This document shows, in pieces, positions 1 to 9,530 of a stretch of DNA of 64,000 nucleotides; positions within the stretch are counted from its first letter, which is position 1, and every line of letters starts with the position of its first letter. Under the pieces are notes generated by a model that was given only the letters and a program-made list of their open reading frames with translations, was not told where the DNA came from and did no database searches. Both the position numbers and the translations under genes were made by a program. The DNA comes from Methanobacteriota archaeon (GTDB lineage: Archaea; Thermoplasmatota; Poseidoniia; Poseidoniales; Poseidoniaceae): the NCBI GenBank assembly GCA_002720095.2, contig PBGP02000009.1, positions 56,001 to 120,000 on the forward strand, read 5' to 3'.

Positions 1-2472
1 TTTTAGTTCACCTTTTGATGCTAGTATTTGATCCATGTTTTCTAGTACTTTTCCTCTTTGTGAAATCAACTCAGAATCCTCATCATCAATTTTCATTTTT
101 ATATTTTCTTCTTCAGTGTCTAATTTGATTTCTTCTTCTTCAATCAATTCAGCTTCTTGTTTAGATCTAATTTGTTCAACCTCGGCTTCGGCAACTACTA
201 TTTTTTCATCCCAATCTGTTTCTAATTCATCTTCGTTGAATCCCATATCAATTATTTCTGAAGCAAATTTAGTAGACCCTTTTATGATTTCATCACCATC
301 ATCTTCTTCAAGACCGTACACGTTTATCTTCCCATAGTACTTTGAGTTATATTTACAACCATATTCATAAGAACCAATTGTTTTGAATTCGTGCAAGAAT
401 TCATCATGATCTTGAAGATCTCCAGAGTGAAACAATAACTTTCCTTCTTCGTTAAGTGATTTTGCAGAAACAGTATGAATATTTTCTTCATCATAATTTG
501 TCCACATTACTTTATCTCCCACAGTAATATTTAATTCTCTAGGATCATAACCGTTATTTTCAATTTCTACATAAATTACGTTTGATAAGTCGGTATCTTT
601 TCTAGTTAAAATTATTGCAGCAATTAATGCAATAATCAAAAATATTGTGAATGGAATAAGTAAAATTAAGAAATCTGTGCTGTCTTCATTTTCTAATTTT
701 AATAAAGACTCAGGGGGGTTAATTTGTAGTGTATGTGTATAATCGTTACCATTTTTTTGTACGAATATTAATTTTAATTCATATAGTCCAGTGTCTTCGG
801 GTGTAAAAATACATTCAAACTTCTGTTGGGAATCTAAATCCTTGATCGTGACTTCTTTTGTGTTCAATAGTAAATTCTCTTTATCTCTACACTCTACAGT
901 TTGATTTCCTGTATCAGTTGAATTGATATTAATTTGAAGAGTATGTTCAATTCCCATAACATATGGTTGACTTGGAGTAATGTTTAAACTATACAAATCA
1001 AAATTTAGAATAAATGGGATTTTAATTTCAACGATCTTTTTATCAGAATTATCTAAATTGTTCGCGTCCATCCAAGTAGAATCTGGAGTCCAAACAACCT
1101 CGAATTCAAAATCACCTTTGGATGTACCAGTTTCAATTTTAATTTCTTCAACTTTTTCCTCGTTTCCAGAAAGTTCAATGTCAAAATTTGCATAGGATTC
1201 ACCTTTCCAATTTACAGTCAGAATACCCGATGAATTTACAATACCAGTATTTTCAATACTTACCATCATAGATAAATTATTTTCTACAAATCCTGTTTCA
1301 ATAGAATCTACAATTTTAATAGCTATATTTGGATTTTCAGCTATTTCGAAGCCTTTTACTGCAACATCATTATCTTCAATAATATTGATTTCACTAGGTA
1401 TTAAACGTATAATTAATATGTTAACTCCAACTCGAAAATCCTCGAAATCGTCTGAATCAAAAGCAAATATCATCTCTTGCTTGTTAGAGTCAGCGTCCCA
1501 CTCAATATTTTCATTGATAATTACTGGTGAAGCAGTACCTCCCTCATCTAACAATGTTATTTCAATTGGTATATTTTTACCAATTAGATCCTCAACATTA
1601 GTACCAGTAGCTACAATTGTGGCAGATAATTCCCACGGGCCAAATACTGACGCTATTCCCCCATTTTCGGTAGTAAGTGAAATGGTAGAATCAAAATAAA
1701 GATCAGGAGCTTCAATCACAATTAAATCTCCAGTCCAATAATTGTTGTTATCATCTAATTCGTTTATTTCAAAATTTGAATCAACTGAGATTTGTATCGT
1801 CCATGTACCAGTTTGTGGAGCAATTGCATCAAATGAAACAATTTTTGATGAACTAGTATCTAAAACTGTTTCAATTTGTTCAGTTAAACTAATTGTACTG
1901 CCTTCAATATTTAGAGATACTGAGTTTAATCCTGCTAACAAAGAACCTTGGTTGTGAATAGTTACATTGACAAAAAATAATTCTCCTTGAATAATTTTAT
2001 TTTGTGGTGTAATTTCTACATTTTCAACGATTAAATCGGGTAAACCTTGAACTGTAAATGGTTTAAAAACAGGTGCAGTTTTTGAACCTGAATCTAAATC
2101 TAGGATTTCAACATATACTCCTTGATCATTTATATCAATATCTTGCCAAATTTGACTTACAGTAGTTTGAGAATCTAGAATACCATCACTGGCAGGAAGA
2201 TTAATATTTTTAATATAATCAAAACCTCCGACTTCAAATTGATTTTTGTAAAAATATACATCTACATTTTTTGATTCTAAATTGCTGTTATTTAGTATTA
2301 CGTCAATAGAAATAGGGGTTCCTGAAACTGGATTTTCAGGAGTGATAGTGATTGATTCACTCGTAAAAGTTATTCCTTCGACTTCAGCAGCCCGAACAAC
2401 TGAGATCAGAGAAAATAGTGAACAAAAAATCAAAATAATAACAACTAAAGAACTTAATTTAACCTGTCCCAT
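1..2472 (-). CDS. Surface CARDB-repeat protein with TM helix and cupredoxin-like domain (partial)
   Basis: This reading frame runs from an ATG at 2472 off the left window edge, giving 824 residues without a stop. Residues 1-28 form a signal peptide ending near VRAAEVEG. The exposed part has at least two CARDB-type beta-sandwich repeats with the usual Asp/Asn-rich ends (LDDNNNYW, DANNLDNSD). A hydrophobic helix lies at about 598-622, followed by TRK. After it comes a cupredoxin/plastocyanin-like fold at about 630-723 (ITVGDKVMWTN, His666, Cys706), then a Glu/Asp/Lys-rich, probably helical tail. By the positive-inside rule the cupredoxin-like part would be cytoplasmic. Its copper site looks broken: the residue three after Cys706 is Asn709, not His, and position 712 is Tyr, not Met. 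Function unknown; likely a surface or envelope protein. It is divergent from the gene starting near 2618. Confidence 0.8.
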   Translation of the reverse strand, partial: MGQVKLSSLVVIILIFCSLFSLISVVRAAEVEGITFTSESITITPENPVSGTPISIDVILNNSNLESKNVDVYFYKNQFEVGGFDYIKNINLPASDGILDSQTTVSQIWQDIDINDQGVYVEILDLDSGSKTAPVFKPFTVQGLPDLIVENVEITPQNKIIQGELFFVNVTIHNQGSLLAGLNSVSLNIEGSTISLTEQIETVLDTSSSKIVSFDAIAPQTGTWTIQISVDSNFEINELDDNNNYWTGDLIVIEAPDLYFDSTISLTTENGGIASVFGPWELSATIVATGTNVEDLIGKNIPIEITLLDEGGTASPVIINENIEWDADSNKQEMIFAFDSDDFEDFRVGVNILIIRLIPSEINIIEDNDVAVKGFEIAENPNIAIKIVDSIETGFVENNLSMMVSIENTGIVNSSGILTVNWKGESYANFDIELSGNEEKVEEIKIETGTSKGDFEFEVVWTPDSTWMDANNLDNSDKKIVEIKIPFILNFDLYSLNITPSQPYVMGIEHTLQININSTDTGNQTVECRDKENLLLNTKEVTIKDLDSQQKFECIFTPEDTGLYELKLIFVQKNGNDYTHTLQINPPESLLKLENEDSTDFLILLIPFTIFLIIALIAAIILTRKDTDLSNVIYVEIENNGYDPRELNITVGDKVMWTNYDEENIHTVSAKSLNEEGKLLFHSGDLQDHDEFLHEFKTIGSYEYGCKYNSKYYGKINVYGLEEDDGDEIIKGSTKFASEIIDMGFNEDELETDWDEKIVVAEAEVEQIRSKQEAELIEEEEIKLDTEEENIKMKIDDEDSELISQRGKVLENMDQILASKGELK

Positions 2473-2617
2473 ATTACCACTAGGACAAATGTTACACATT
2501 AACCTTGGTAAACATGAACAAACATTTGTGTAAATACATTAGGTAATTTTTTGTGGGAAAATGGTATTTTTTAACACAAGTATTGAAGCCGTTAGGCTTT
2601 GTGGTGTATGTATTCCG

Positions 2618-4201
2618 ATGTCAAGACGCGCGTGCAACATGGCCTATTTGCTCACATTAATTCTTTTTGCAAGCAGCCATTTAGTGTATTTTTCAGAATT
2701 CGAATACGGCTCATTGGAAACTGAATTTGAAATTAAGGAAACAGTTACTAGTCGATCAGTTCCAGTTATTTCTCAGTTTAATGTAGACAATTCTGAAATT
2801 GGCGACGGTCAGAGTCCTTCATCAAGAGCATGGTTCTCCTCAGGAGAAAGTGACACGATATCATTTAGTTGGGAAGCTACTGATGATAACTTAGATTTTG
2901 CTACATTATCTGATACTCCTGGTGCTGAACTGTCTCCTGATGAATCACCATTTAATTGGGGGTGGGAAATTATTGGCGGTTTATCTGAGGGCATTTTCAA
3001 TCCTATGTTAACGGTTCAAGACTCAGATTCTAATGTTGTTACTTCTACTATTTACATAGGAATTGATAGAACAGGTCCGACAATTGGAGAACCCAGATTA
3101 ACTTACAATTTGAATGGGGTTTCAACTGAAATAGCCGACGGAGACTGGGTTTCTGCGAATGAGTTAAATGTTTCAAACCTAAATGTTGGAGTCACAGATT
3201 CTGGAGGAGTTGGTGTTGATTCTTATGAATACCAGATTTTACCTTCGGGTAACGGATGGAATTCTATACTTTCATCTGGGAATGCCGTTATTCCAGTTTC
3301 CCCAGGAGAACAAATTTTACAATTTAGGGCAATTGATTTATTGGGTAACAAGGGAAACATAACTAACTTTTCAATTAATGTTGACCTTTCACTTCCCAAT
3401 TTTCATGGTTGGAATGTACCAGAAATAACTACAAGTACTCTCAATAACGTTTTAATTTCTTTTTCAGCTTCTGATATTGATTCAGGACTTGATGCATCAA
3501 ATACATACATTGAATTTGGATTTGATTCAGATGGTGAAGGAAATATTCCTGATGAAAGTCAGGGTTGGACAACACTCGAGACAACCTCAGATACAAACTT
3601 ATTATTCTTTTCAGCATCTATTAATGGAATTATTTGGGATCTTAAAGAAAATCAGTATTTGATGCTTAGAGCAATAATTTCAGATAATGCAACTAATCAA
3701 AAAATAACAGAACCAGTATTTGTAACTATTTTGCCTGGAGAAGATATCAGTTGGGATTCAACACAATTAGACAGATTAATTATCAGAACTGGTAGTGGTC
3801 AAGTATTTACATTAAATACAGTTGTAGTATCTAATGAACCAATTTCTGAATCATTTGAAGCTATTCTACAATTAGCACCAGCAAACAGAGATTCAAATGT
3901 TGAATGGACAACTATCAGCACTCAAGTGATCCCAATTGGATCGATGACAGATCTTATTCATGAGCTTGAATGGAAATTCTCCTTAACAAGTGGTGGACAA
4001 TGGGATGTCAGAGTAATTTTAGATTCTGAAGAAATGATAGATGAAAGAGATGAAAATAATAATGTTAGATACTTAATTGTTTCAGGAGCGGATGGAGAGC
4101 AGGTATCTGGAATTGTGTCAGGTTTTGGTCCATCTTTATTCTCAATTCTAATCATCGGACTAATTGTTTCAAGATTAATTAATCAAGACAGACGTAAGTA
4201 A
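2618..4201 (+). CDS. Secreted/anchored beta-sandwich surface protein
   Basis: The product is about 527 residues from the ATG at 2618, which directly precedes a classical signal peptide (MSRRACN, then a hydrophobic stretch to VYF). The in-frame ATG at 2561 would add 19 residues ahead of it and is less likely. The body has repeated Ig-like modules with phrases such as DSGGVGVDSYEY, SLPNFHGW and ASDIDSGLDAS, of the kind found in extracellular cadherin/Ig-like repeats. A CARDB-like unit near the end finishes with DERDENNNVRYL. A C-terminal hydrophobic helix (SLFSILIIGLIVSRLI) with a short basic tail anchors it. No catalytic motif was recognised. It converges exactly on the KH gene, whose last base is 4202. 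Confidence 0.75.
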   Translation: MSRRACNMAYLLTLILFASSHLVYFSEFEYGSLETEFEIKETVTSRSVPVISQFNVDNSEIGDGQSPSSRAWFSSGESDTISFSWEATDDNLDFATLSDTPGAELSPDESPFNWGWEIIGGLSEGIFNPMLTVQDSDSNVVTSTIYIGIDRTGPTIGEPRLTYNLNGVSTEIADGDWVSANELNVSNLNVGVTDSGGVGVDSYEYQILPSGNGWNSILSSGNAVIPVSPGEQILQFRAIDLLGNKGNITNFSINVDLSLPNFHGWNVPEITTSTLNNVLISFSASDIDSGLDASNTYIEFGFDSDGEGNIPDESQGWTTLETTSDTNLLFFSASINGIIWDLKENQYLMLRAIISDNATNQKITEPVFVTILPGEDISWDSTQLDRLIIRTGSGQVFTLNTVVVSNEPISESFEAILQLAPANRDSNVEWTTISTQVIPIGSMTDLIHELEWKFSLTSGGQWDVRVILDSEEMIDERDENNNVRYLIVSGADGEQVSGIVSGFGPSLFSILIIGLIVSRLINQDRRK

Positions 4202-4972
4202 TTATTCTTCACTCCAATCGATTTTTTCATCATCATTTAATTTCATTAATTCAGATAAGTCTTCATCATTATTCGGTTGAAAACTTTTTAATTTTCTATT
4301 CCTTCTTTGAGTAATATTACTCAGACCAGGAACCAGATGTTCAAAACCAAGTGATTTTTCTTTAATTTCGATTGACTCAAGAGACCTAGAGTCAATTCTT
4401 TGTTTTTTACGAATATTTTCCAACCTTTTCAATACAGGACCATGTTCAGCACCATTTAATATTTTTCTAATGGCATCACTTGCTACTGGTAAACCCAAAT
4501 CATCTCCAATTAATACTATAGTTCCACCATAAACAGTAATTTCGCAATTAGTTAGGTTTTCAATTCGTCTTCTTATTTTCCCTTCCGAACCAATGATTCT
4601 AGACCTAATTCTTCTTTGCTGGTTAGCTTTTTTACCAACAAATGATTTAAGTTCAATCAATTCAAATAACATATCATCATTCAATAAAGAAACAGCCCTA
4701 TTTGGATTCATACCTCTTCCAATCGCTTTTATCACGTCAGGTAATTTCATCATCATTAAAGGGTCATAACTTCCTATTTCACCCCAAGAAATGGATATAT
4801 CTCCAGTTTCAGAGTTAATATTTATAGATTTACACCCACTATTTTCAATTAACATTCGTTTAGTCTCTCCTCCTTTACCAATAATTATGGCAATTCTTTT
4901 TTTTGGAATCTTAAGACTGCTTTGCATGATGTGCCCGTGATATACATCAGTTTTGAATATCGCGTCGTTCAT
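4202..4972 (-). CDS. KH-domain rRNA-processing protein (aDim2/Pno1-like)
   Basis: This 256-residue protein has two KH RNA-binding modules. The first carries the GKGG loop at residues 32-35; the second has RIIGSEGKIRRRIENLT followed by the beta strand TVYGGTIVLIG. The segment with GAEHGPVLKRLE matches the archaeal Dim2p/Pno1 (Krr1-like) family, which binds pre-18S/16S rRNA 3' ends and partners with Nob1 and initiation factors. I start it at the ATG at 4972; the open frame continues to 5053, but that would overlap the divergent MFS gene. In many archaea this gene follows aIF1A and RIO1, and here the same three are neighbours with one foreign gene between them. An acidic tail (about 15 residues) ends the protein. 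Confidence 0.88.
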   Translation of the reverse strand: MNDAIFKTDVYHGHIMQSSLKIPKKRIAIIIGKGGETKRMLIENSGCKSININSETGDISISWGEIGSYDPLMMMKLPDVIKAIGRGMNPNRAVSLLNDDMLFELIELKSFVGKKANQQRRIRSRIIGSEGKIRRRIENLTNCEITVYGGTIVLIGDDLGLPVASDAIRKILNGAEHGPVLKRLENIRKKQRIDSRSLESIEIKEKSLGFEHLVPGLSNITQRRNRKLKSFQPNNDEDLSELMKLNDDEKIDWSEE

Positions 4973-5014
4973 GTGTAGAAATTTGTTAAGGATAGTTGTT
5001 GACAGGGCATCATA

Positions 5015-6310
5015 ATGGCAGGGGCAATATCTCAACATTCCTCTAATAAGCATGAGTTTGAGGAACTTGAGGTGGGATTTTTAGAGCTCTTCAAAAATAA
5101 CCCAAAGTATACTAGGTTTTGGCTGTCATTCTTAATCTCAAATGGAGGAACTTGGTTTAATACAGTCGCAGTCTTTGTACTGATTATTCAAATCACCGGC
5201 TCTGAGTTAGCTCTAGGTGGTTTAATTGCGCTGAGGATGCTTGCATTCGCAGTTCCGCAGCCATTTACTGGAATGTTAGCAGATAAATATAATCGTAAAA
5301 GAATAATGATTATTGCCAATGTATTGAGTGCTTTTGTTGCGGTTAGTTTATTATTTATTGATGGTAAAGATGATCTATTTTTACTCTATTTTTTGGTATT
5401 CTTATTGATGGCTTTACATGCACTTGAAGTACCAGCCTCTAAAGCAGCTCTTCCAAATATAGTTAAAAAAAATGAACTATTAACTGCAAATGCAATTGAT
5501 ACAGCTACCTGGTCAGCCATGTTAGGTTTTGGATGTGCTTTAGGTGGGTTTGTAACTTCTAAATATGGAGTTGAAACAGCTTTCATAGTTGATTCAATAA
5601 CATTTCTAATTGCTGCTCTAATCATTTCAACTATCGAAATCCCTCAGAAGAAGAAAGAAAAATCAAAACAATCAATATTAAAAGAGGGACTTTCAGAGAT
5701 TTTTCAAGGTTGGAAATACATTATCAATAAAGGTGATGTTTTGAGATTAGTTTTTGCAAAATCAGTCTGGACTATTGGCGGAGGAGGGCTAATTTTCTTA
5801 ATAGTTTTAGTTGGGGATGAAATAGGTGTTGGTGATTTTGCAGTAGGAATTGGAATTATGTTTCTGGCCAGAGCTATAGGGGTTGGGATTGGACCATTAA
5901 TCTCCAAATTTATGTTCAAAGATCGTAAAAAATGGAAGTATTTAGTAGGTTTATTGATAAGTGTAAGTGGAATTTTTTATTTTATATTTGGTTTGGTGGA
6001 GTGGACATTTTTCTCAATATCTCTCATAGTTTTTTCTCATGCTGCAAGTGGTTCAAATTGGGTCTTATCCAATGTAATGTTACAAGAAAGAGTTCCAGAT
6101 GAATGGAGAGGTAGGGTTTTTGCCTCAGACTTGTTGTTGATGGCAATGTTCAATTCCGCTTCAGCTTTTTTTGCAGGAATTGTAATTGAAAATAATTTTT
6201 TAGATTTGAGAGAAGCAATATTAGTTTTTTCAATGTCACAAATAATTATAGGATTCTTATTCGCTTTTTGGATGAGAAGTGGTTTTGAAGATGACATTAA
6301 TTTAATTTAG
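5015..6310 (+). CDS. Major facilitator superfamily transporter
   Basis: A 431-residue membrane protein with about 12 hydrophobic helices. The family motif A appears in the loop after the second helix as GMLADKYNRKRIMI. The overall layout resembles the MFS_3/enterobactin-exporter-like group of drug or siderophore exporters (WRGRVFASDLLL in the second half is typical). Substrate cannot be told from sequence. It lies on the plus strand between KH and RIO1, which are both minus. Its last 9 bases overlap the 3' end of the RIO1 gene, and its start is 42 bases from the KH start, so it splits an otherwise conserved archaeal translation cluster and must have its own promoter. Confidence 0.88.
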   Translation: MAGAISQHSSNKHEFEELEVGFLELFKNNPKYTRFWLSFLISNGGTWFNTVAVFVLIIQITGSELALGGLIALRMLAFAVPQPFTGMLADKYNRKRIMIIANVLSAFVAVSLLFIDGKDDLFLLYFLVFLLMALHALEVPASKAALPNIVKKNELLTANAIDTATWSAMLGFGCALGGFVTSKYGVETAFIVDSITFLIAALIISTIEIPQKKKEKSKQSILKEGLSEIFQGWKYIINKGDVLRLVFAKSVWTIGGGGLIFLIVLVGDEIGVGDFAVGIGIMFLARAIGVGIGPLISKFMFKDRKKWKYLVGLLISVSGIFYFIFGLVEWTFFSISLIVFSHAASGSNWVLSNVMLQERVPDEWRGRVFASDLLLMAMFNSASAFFAGIVIENNFLDLREAILVFSMSQIIIGFLFAFWMRSGFEDDINLI

Positions 6311-7246
6311 AACATCATATAAAACCTCTGCTAATTCCATGTTTAATCCTTGTTTTTTCCCCCAATCAATCAATCTCTGGATGTCGCGAACCAAAAATTC
6401 TTTTGCATTAGGATGTTTATCTGAAACAGCTTGACCTACATCAATTACAACAGGTTCATTATTATGCCATAAAATATTGTAATCAGAAAAATCTGCATGA
6501 ACTAATTTTGCCTCATGCCAACACGTTCGTATGAAGTTTTTTAATTTATCAAAAACTTCTTCAGCATTATTGATTTTTACATCTCTAAGTCTTGGTGCTG
6601 GTTTTTTTTCATCACCAATGTAAGACATTACTAAGATGTTCTGATGGATTCCAAGTGGTTCTGGAACATTAAGTCCACATTTTTTCATTCTCAGTAGATT
6701 TCTATGTTCTTTCCTGACCCAGACTGTTACTAGATCTCGGTGTTTTCTTTTCAAACCTCCAAATCGGGGATCTCCTTCAATATATTTAATCAAATTTTTG
6801 AATACTGCATTTGATGTATGAAATATTTTAACAGCGATAACTCCACTATCACTTAAACCATGAAAAACATGAGCTTCTTTACCTCTTGCTATAGGCCAAT
6901 TTATTTGTCCAATGTCTCCTGAATGCATTAACTTGTATACACCGAGCAAAGTAATTCTGTCAAATACCTGATCAAAAACTCTGCGATCAACCCATTCAAA
7001 TTTTCCAATACCTATAGCTCCCTGAATTTTTTGTTCGATTTCATTGAACATTTGTTTGTATTTCGGTTCAACCATCCATTTCCATCTTTGTCCTGGATCT
7101 GTTAAATGATTGGAAGAGTCTCTTTTCTTGAAATTCTTCTTCTTCTTAGCTGGTTTTTTCAAATCCCCATATTCGTTAATTAACTCATCCCATGACTGTG
7201 GTAATGATTCATGATTTTTTTCAGAATCATACATTTTAATCATCAT
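6302..7246 (-). CDS. rio1: RIO1-type atypical serine kinase
   Basis: This 314-residue atypical kinase acts in small-subunit maturation. The nucleotide loop is GKEAHVF at residues 122-128, with the likely ATP-contacting lysine at Lys140 (VIAVKIF). The catalytic loop is HADFSDYN with Asp252 and Asn257, and the metal-binding segment is IDVGQ with Asp269. The N-terminal ~50 residues are lysine-rich and poorly conserved in type (KKPAKKKKNFKKRD), probably contacting RNA. All catalytic residues expected for RIO kinases are present, so it should be active. Its ATG overlaps the aIF1A stop codon by ATGA, implying translational coupling. Confidence 0.95.
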   Translation of the reverse strand: MMIKMYDSEKNHESLPQSWDELINEYGDLKKPAKKKKNFKKRDSSNHLTDPGQRWKWMVEPKYKQMFNEIEQKIQGAIGIGKFEWVDRRVFDQVFDRITLLGVYKLMHSGDIGQINWPIARGKEAHVFHGLSDSGVIAVKIFHTSNAVFKNLIKYIEGDPRFGGLKRKHRDLVTVWVRKEHRNLLRMKKCGLNVPEPLGIHQNILVMSYIGDEKKPAPRLRDVKINNAEEVFDKLKNFIRTCWHEAKLVHADFSDYNILWHNNEPVVIDVGQAVSDKHPNAKEFLVRDIQRLIDWGKKQGLNMELAEVLYDVLN

Positions 7247-7746
7247 CCGAATAAATCGTCAATATCGTCTGTATCAATCCTTTCATCAATTTCAACATCT
7301 TCAGTTTGATTTTCTTCGTTAGCAGTTTCTTTTAATGAATCACTCCAGATTCCACTTTCGTCAGAATCTTCTTGAATTTCTTCACCAGAGCCAAATAAAT
7401 CGACAATCTCTGGAAGAACTCCTTTTCTTGAAAGATAGATTGCTTGAGTTTTTGAATAACGATGTTTAACATCTGCTTTGCTGTCTTGAAAGTCCCAAGG
7501 CCAAACGATAATTAAATCACCTTCTCTAACCCATTGCCTCCTTCTCATTTTTCCCGGGATTCTAGCCATTCTAGTTTTGCCGTCTGCACAAATCACACTA
7601 ACTCTTCTTCCTCCAAGGATATTATCAGCGATTGCAAACATTTCATTAATTTTTATATTAGGCATTAGAACTCTAATTGGTCCAACATCTGATTCTAACC
7701 GAGCCAGTTCTTCATTATCGACTTTCTCTTGGAAACGCCTGCCCAT
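7243..7746 (-). CDS. eif1A: Translation initiation factor aIF1A with long acidic tail
   Basis: A 167-residue factor that binds the small-subunit A site during start-codon selection. Residues 1-115 are a normal aIF1A OB fold (LGGRRVSVICADGKTRMARIPGKM, REGDLIIVWPWDFQ). Beyond it is an unusual acidic tail: from residue 121 to the end I count 20 Asp/Glu in 47 residues, and it finishes DDIDDLFG. Eukaryotic eIF1A has a comparable acidic C-terminal tail ending in DIDDI that docks on eIF5B, whereas most archaeal aIF1A proteins stop shortly after the OB fold. It is the first gene of the aIF1A-RIO1 pair and lies 36 bases downstream of the nuoN stop. Confidence 0.95.
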   Translation of the reverse strand: MGRRFQEKVDNEELARLESDVGPIRVLMPNIKINEMFAIADNILGGRRVSVICADGKTRMARIPGKMRRRQWVREGDLIIVWPWDFQDSKADVKHRYSKTQAIYLSRKGVLPEIVDLFGSGEEIQEDSDESGIWSDSLKETANEENQTEDVEIDERIDTDDIDDLFG

Positions 7747-7782
7747 GATTTGCCTCTGGACTCATTTGATTTAAACAAGATG

Positions 7783-9525
7783 CTATGTATTATCAAATAA
7801 TGCTCCTGAAGCATTAGTGACAGACTCTACCAACCAATCTGAGCTAACTCCAAAAAATACTGAGGCAATCGCACACATATAAATTGTAATTCTAATTATA
7901 GATGCTTTTGGTAGTGGCAATCTTGATTTTGGTTCTTCAAAGAACATAATGACTCCGATTCTGAGGTAATAGTATAAACTCATTGCACTATTGAAAAATA
8001 TTGCCAGAGCTAAGAAAAATGTCCAATTCATACTTAGTATTGTAGGAATTAGATTTACGCTTGAATTTGTTAGAACCTCAGCCGAGGATACTTGTGTAAT
8101 ACCAGTAACCATCAAAAATTTAGACATGAACCCTGATAAGGGAGGTACCCCCGCTAATGAGAGCATAAAGACAAACATAGATGTTGCAATGATTGGTTCT
8201 CTTTTTGCTAATCCATTCAAGCTAGACATATCTGTTAATTCATTTTCTGTTTCTAAATGTGATAGAACTAAAAATGCTCCAATTTTAAATGAAATTAATA
8301 CAAATAGGTGAAAAATAATCGAGCCTATAATTAATTCTGCTGCTTGAATACTATTTTCAGATTCAGAAAAACTACCATTTTTCCAAGCTGCAACTGAAAC
8401 TAGTGCTGCCATCATATAACCTGCATGAGCTACAGAAGAATATGCTAACATTCTTTTAGGATTTTGACTACTTAGCGCAGCTAGATTTCCCCAAGTCATG
8501 GTCACTACTGATAACATTCCGAATGCAACCATCCAAACAGCTGTCGAACCTAAATCGGGTAATGTAATTATCATCAAAATTCTCATCAAACCTATAAATC
8601 CGAGTGTTTTTGAAGCAGTTGCGAGTAATGCAGCTATCGGACTTGAGGTTCCTGCGTATGCATCTGGAGCAACAAAATGAAACGGTACGGCACTAATCTT
8701 AAATCCAAAACCGACCAATAATAGACTGATTCCGAATAACGGTAATGCCTCAGGGCTTGTCATTGAAGACCAAGCAGTTTCAAGTACAGTTAATTGTAGA
8801 CTTCCTGACCATAAGTAAAGTAATGACATTCCATATAATCCAATTGCTGAGGAAATCGCTCCAGTGATAAAATATTTAACACCAGCTTCAGAACTGGCCT
8901 TTGATTCCTTATGGAATGCAACTAAAACATAAATTGGTAAACTTGCTAATTCCAATCCTACAAATAGTACAAATAAATTCATAGACATCGCAACAATTGT
9001 CATTCCTAGCCCAGAAATGAGTAATAGAAGATGGAAATCAACTTGTCTACGATTGTCTAGTAATTGTTTTAAGTCATCATTATTCGGATTGGAATCTGCT
9101 TGTAATCTGTTAATACTCGCAGCGCTAACAAGCAACAAAGCCATGAAGAACATTAATTCAAACAACCTGCTAAAAGAATCAAGTTTAAGTAAATCTAAAC
9201 GATTAACTCCACTAGTAGTCAGAATAATTGTTTCAGAACAAAATCCTTCTATGATTTTTCCACAGTCACTTCCAAGAGACCTGAATAACAATCCGATACA
9301 AAGGATGAATGTAAAAACTGAAATCAATCCAGGTAATCTAGGATCAGCATTCCATTTGAATCTATTGCCTCCTAATAAAACGGGAATTTTGAATCTTGTC
9401 AAGGGCAGTCTTATCTTTGCATCACCTAAATTGGTAACTAAGAATAATAGAAGGATACCTGTTAACAACATTAACTCTGGAAGTAAGTGAACGATCCCAG
9501 ATAAACTAATAATTTCTTTCGCCAT
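7783..9525 (-). CDS. nuoN: Complex I antiporter-like subunit NuoN
   Basis: A 580-residue proton-pumping membrane subunit of the NuoL/M/N family. Recognisable segments are VGFGFKISAVPFHFVAPDAYAG, with the conserved membrane-embedded lysine, ATASKTLGFIGLM, and SQNPKRMLAYSSVAHAGYMM. The C-terminal half has LAGVPPLSGFMSKFLM. The ATG at 9525 sits after GGTGGTGA and 5 bases after the nuoM stop; a GTG at 9537 would overlap nuoM and is less likely. Last gene of the nuo operon, so it is followed directly by the aIF1A operon. Confidence 0.95.
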   Translation of the reverse strand: MAKEIISLSGIVHLLPELMLLTGILLLFLVTNLGDAKIRLPLTRFKIPVLLGGNRFKWNADPRLPGLISVFTFILCIGLLFRSLGSDCGKIIEGFCSETIILTTSGVNRLDLLKLDSFSRLFELMFFMALLLVSAASINRLQADSNPNNDDLKQLLDNRRQVDFHLLLLISGLGMTIVAMSMNLFVLFVGLELASLPIYVLVAFHKESKASSEAGVKYFITGAISSAIGLYGMSLLYLWSGSLQLTVLETAWSSMTSPEALPLFGISLLLVGFGFKISAVPFHFVAPDAYAGTSSPIAALLATASKTLGFIGLMRILMIITLPDLGSTAVWMVAFGMLSVVTMTWGNLAALSSQNPKRMLAYSSVAHAGYMMAALVSVAAWKNGSFSESENSIQAAELIIGSIIFHLFVLISFKIGAFLVLSHLETENELTDMSSLNGLAKREPIIATSMFVFMLSLAGVPPLSGFMSKFLMVTGITQVSSAEVLTNSSVNLIPTILSMNWTFFLALAIFFNSAMSLYYYLRIGVIMFFEEPKSRLPLPKASIIRITIYMCAIASVFFGVSSDWLVESVTNASGALFDNT

Positions 9526-9530
9526 TTTTT

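Noticed and set aside
35..2533. Several short plus-strand reading frames across the left end
   Set aside because: They lie opposite one long minus-strand frame with signal peptide, CARDB repeats, TM helix and cupredoxin-like domain that runs off the edge; the plus frames have low-complexity Ser/Ile content typical of antisense shadows.
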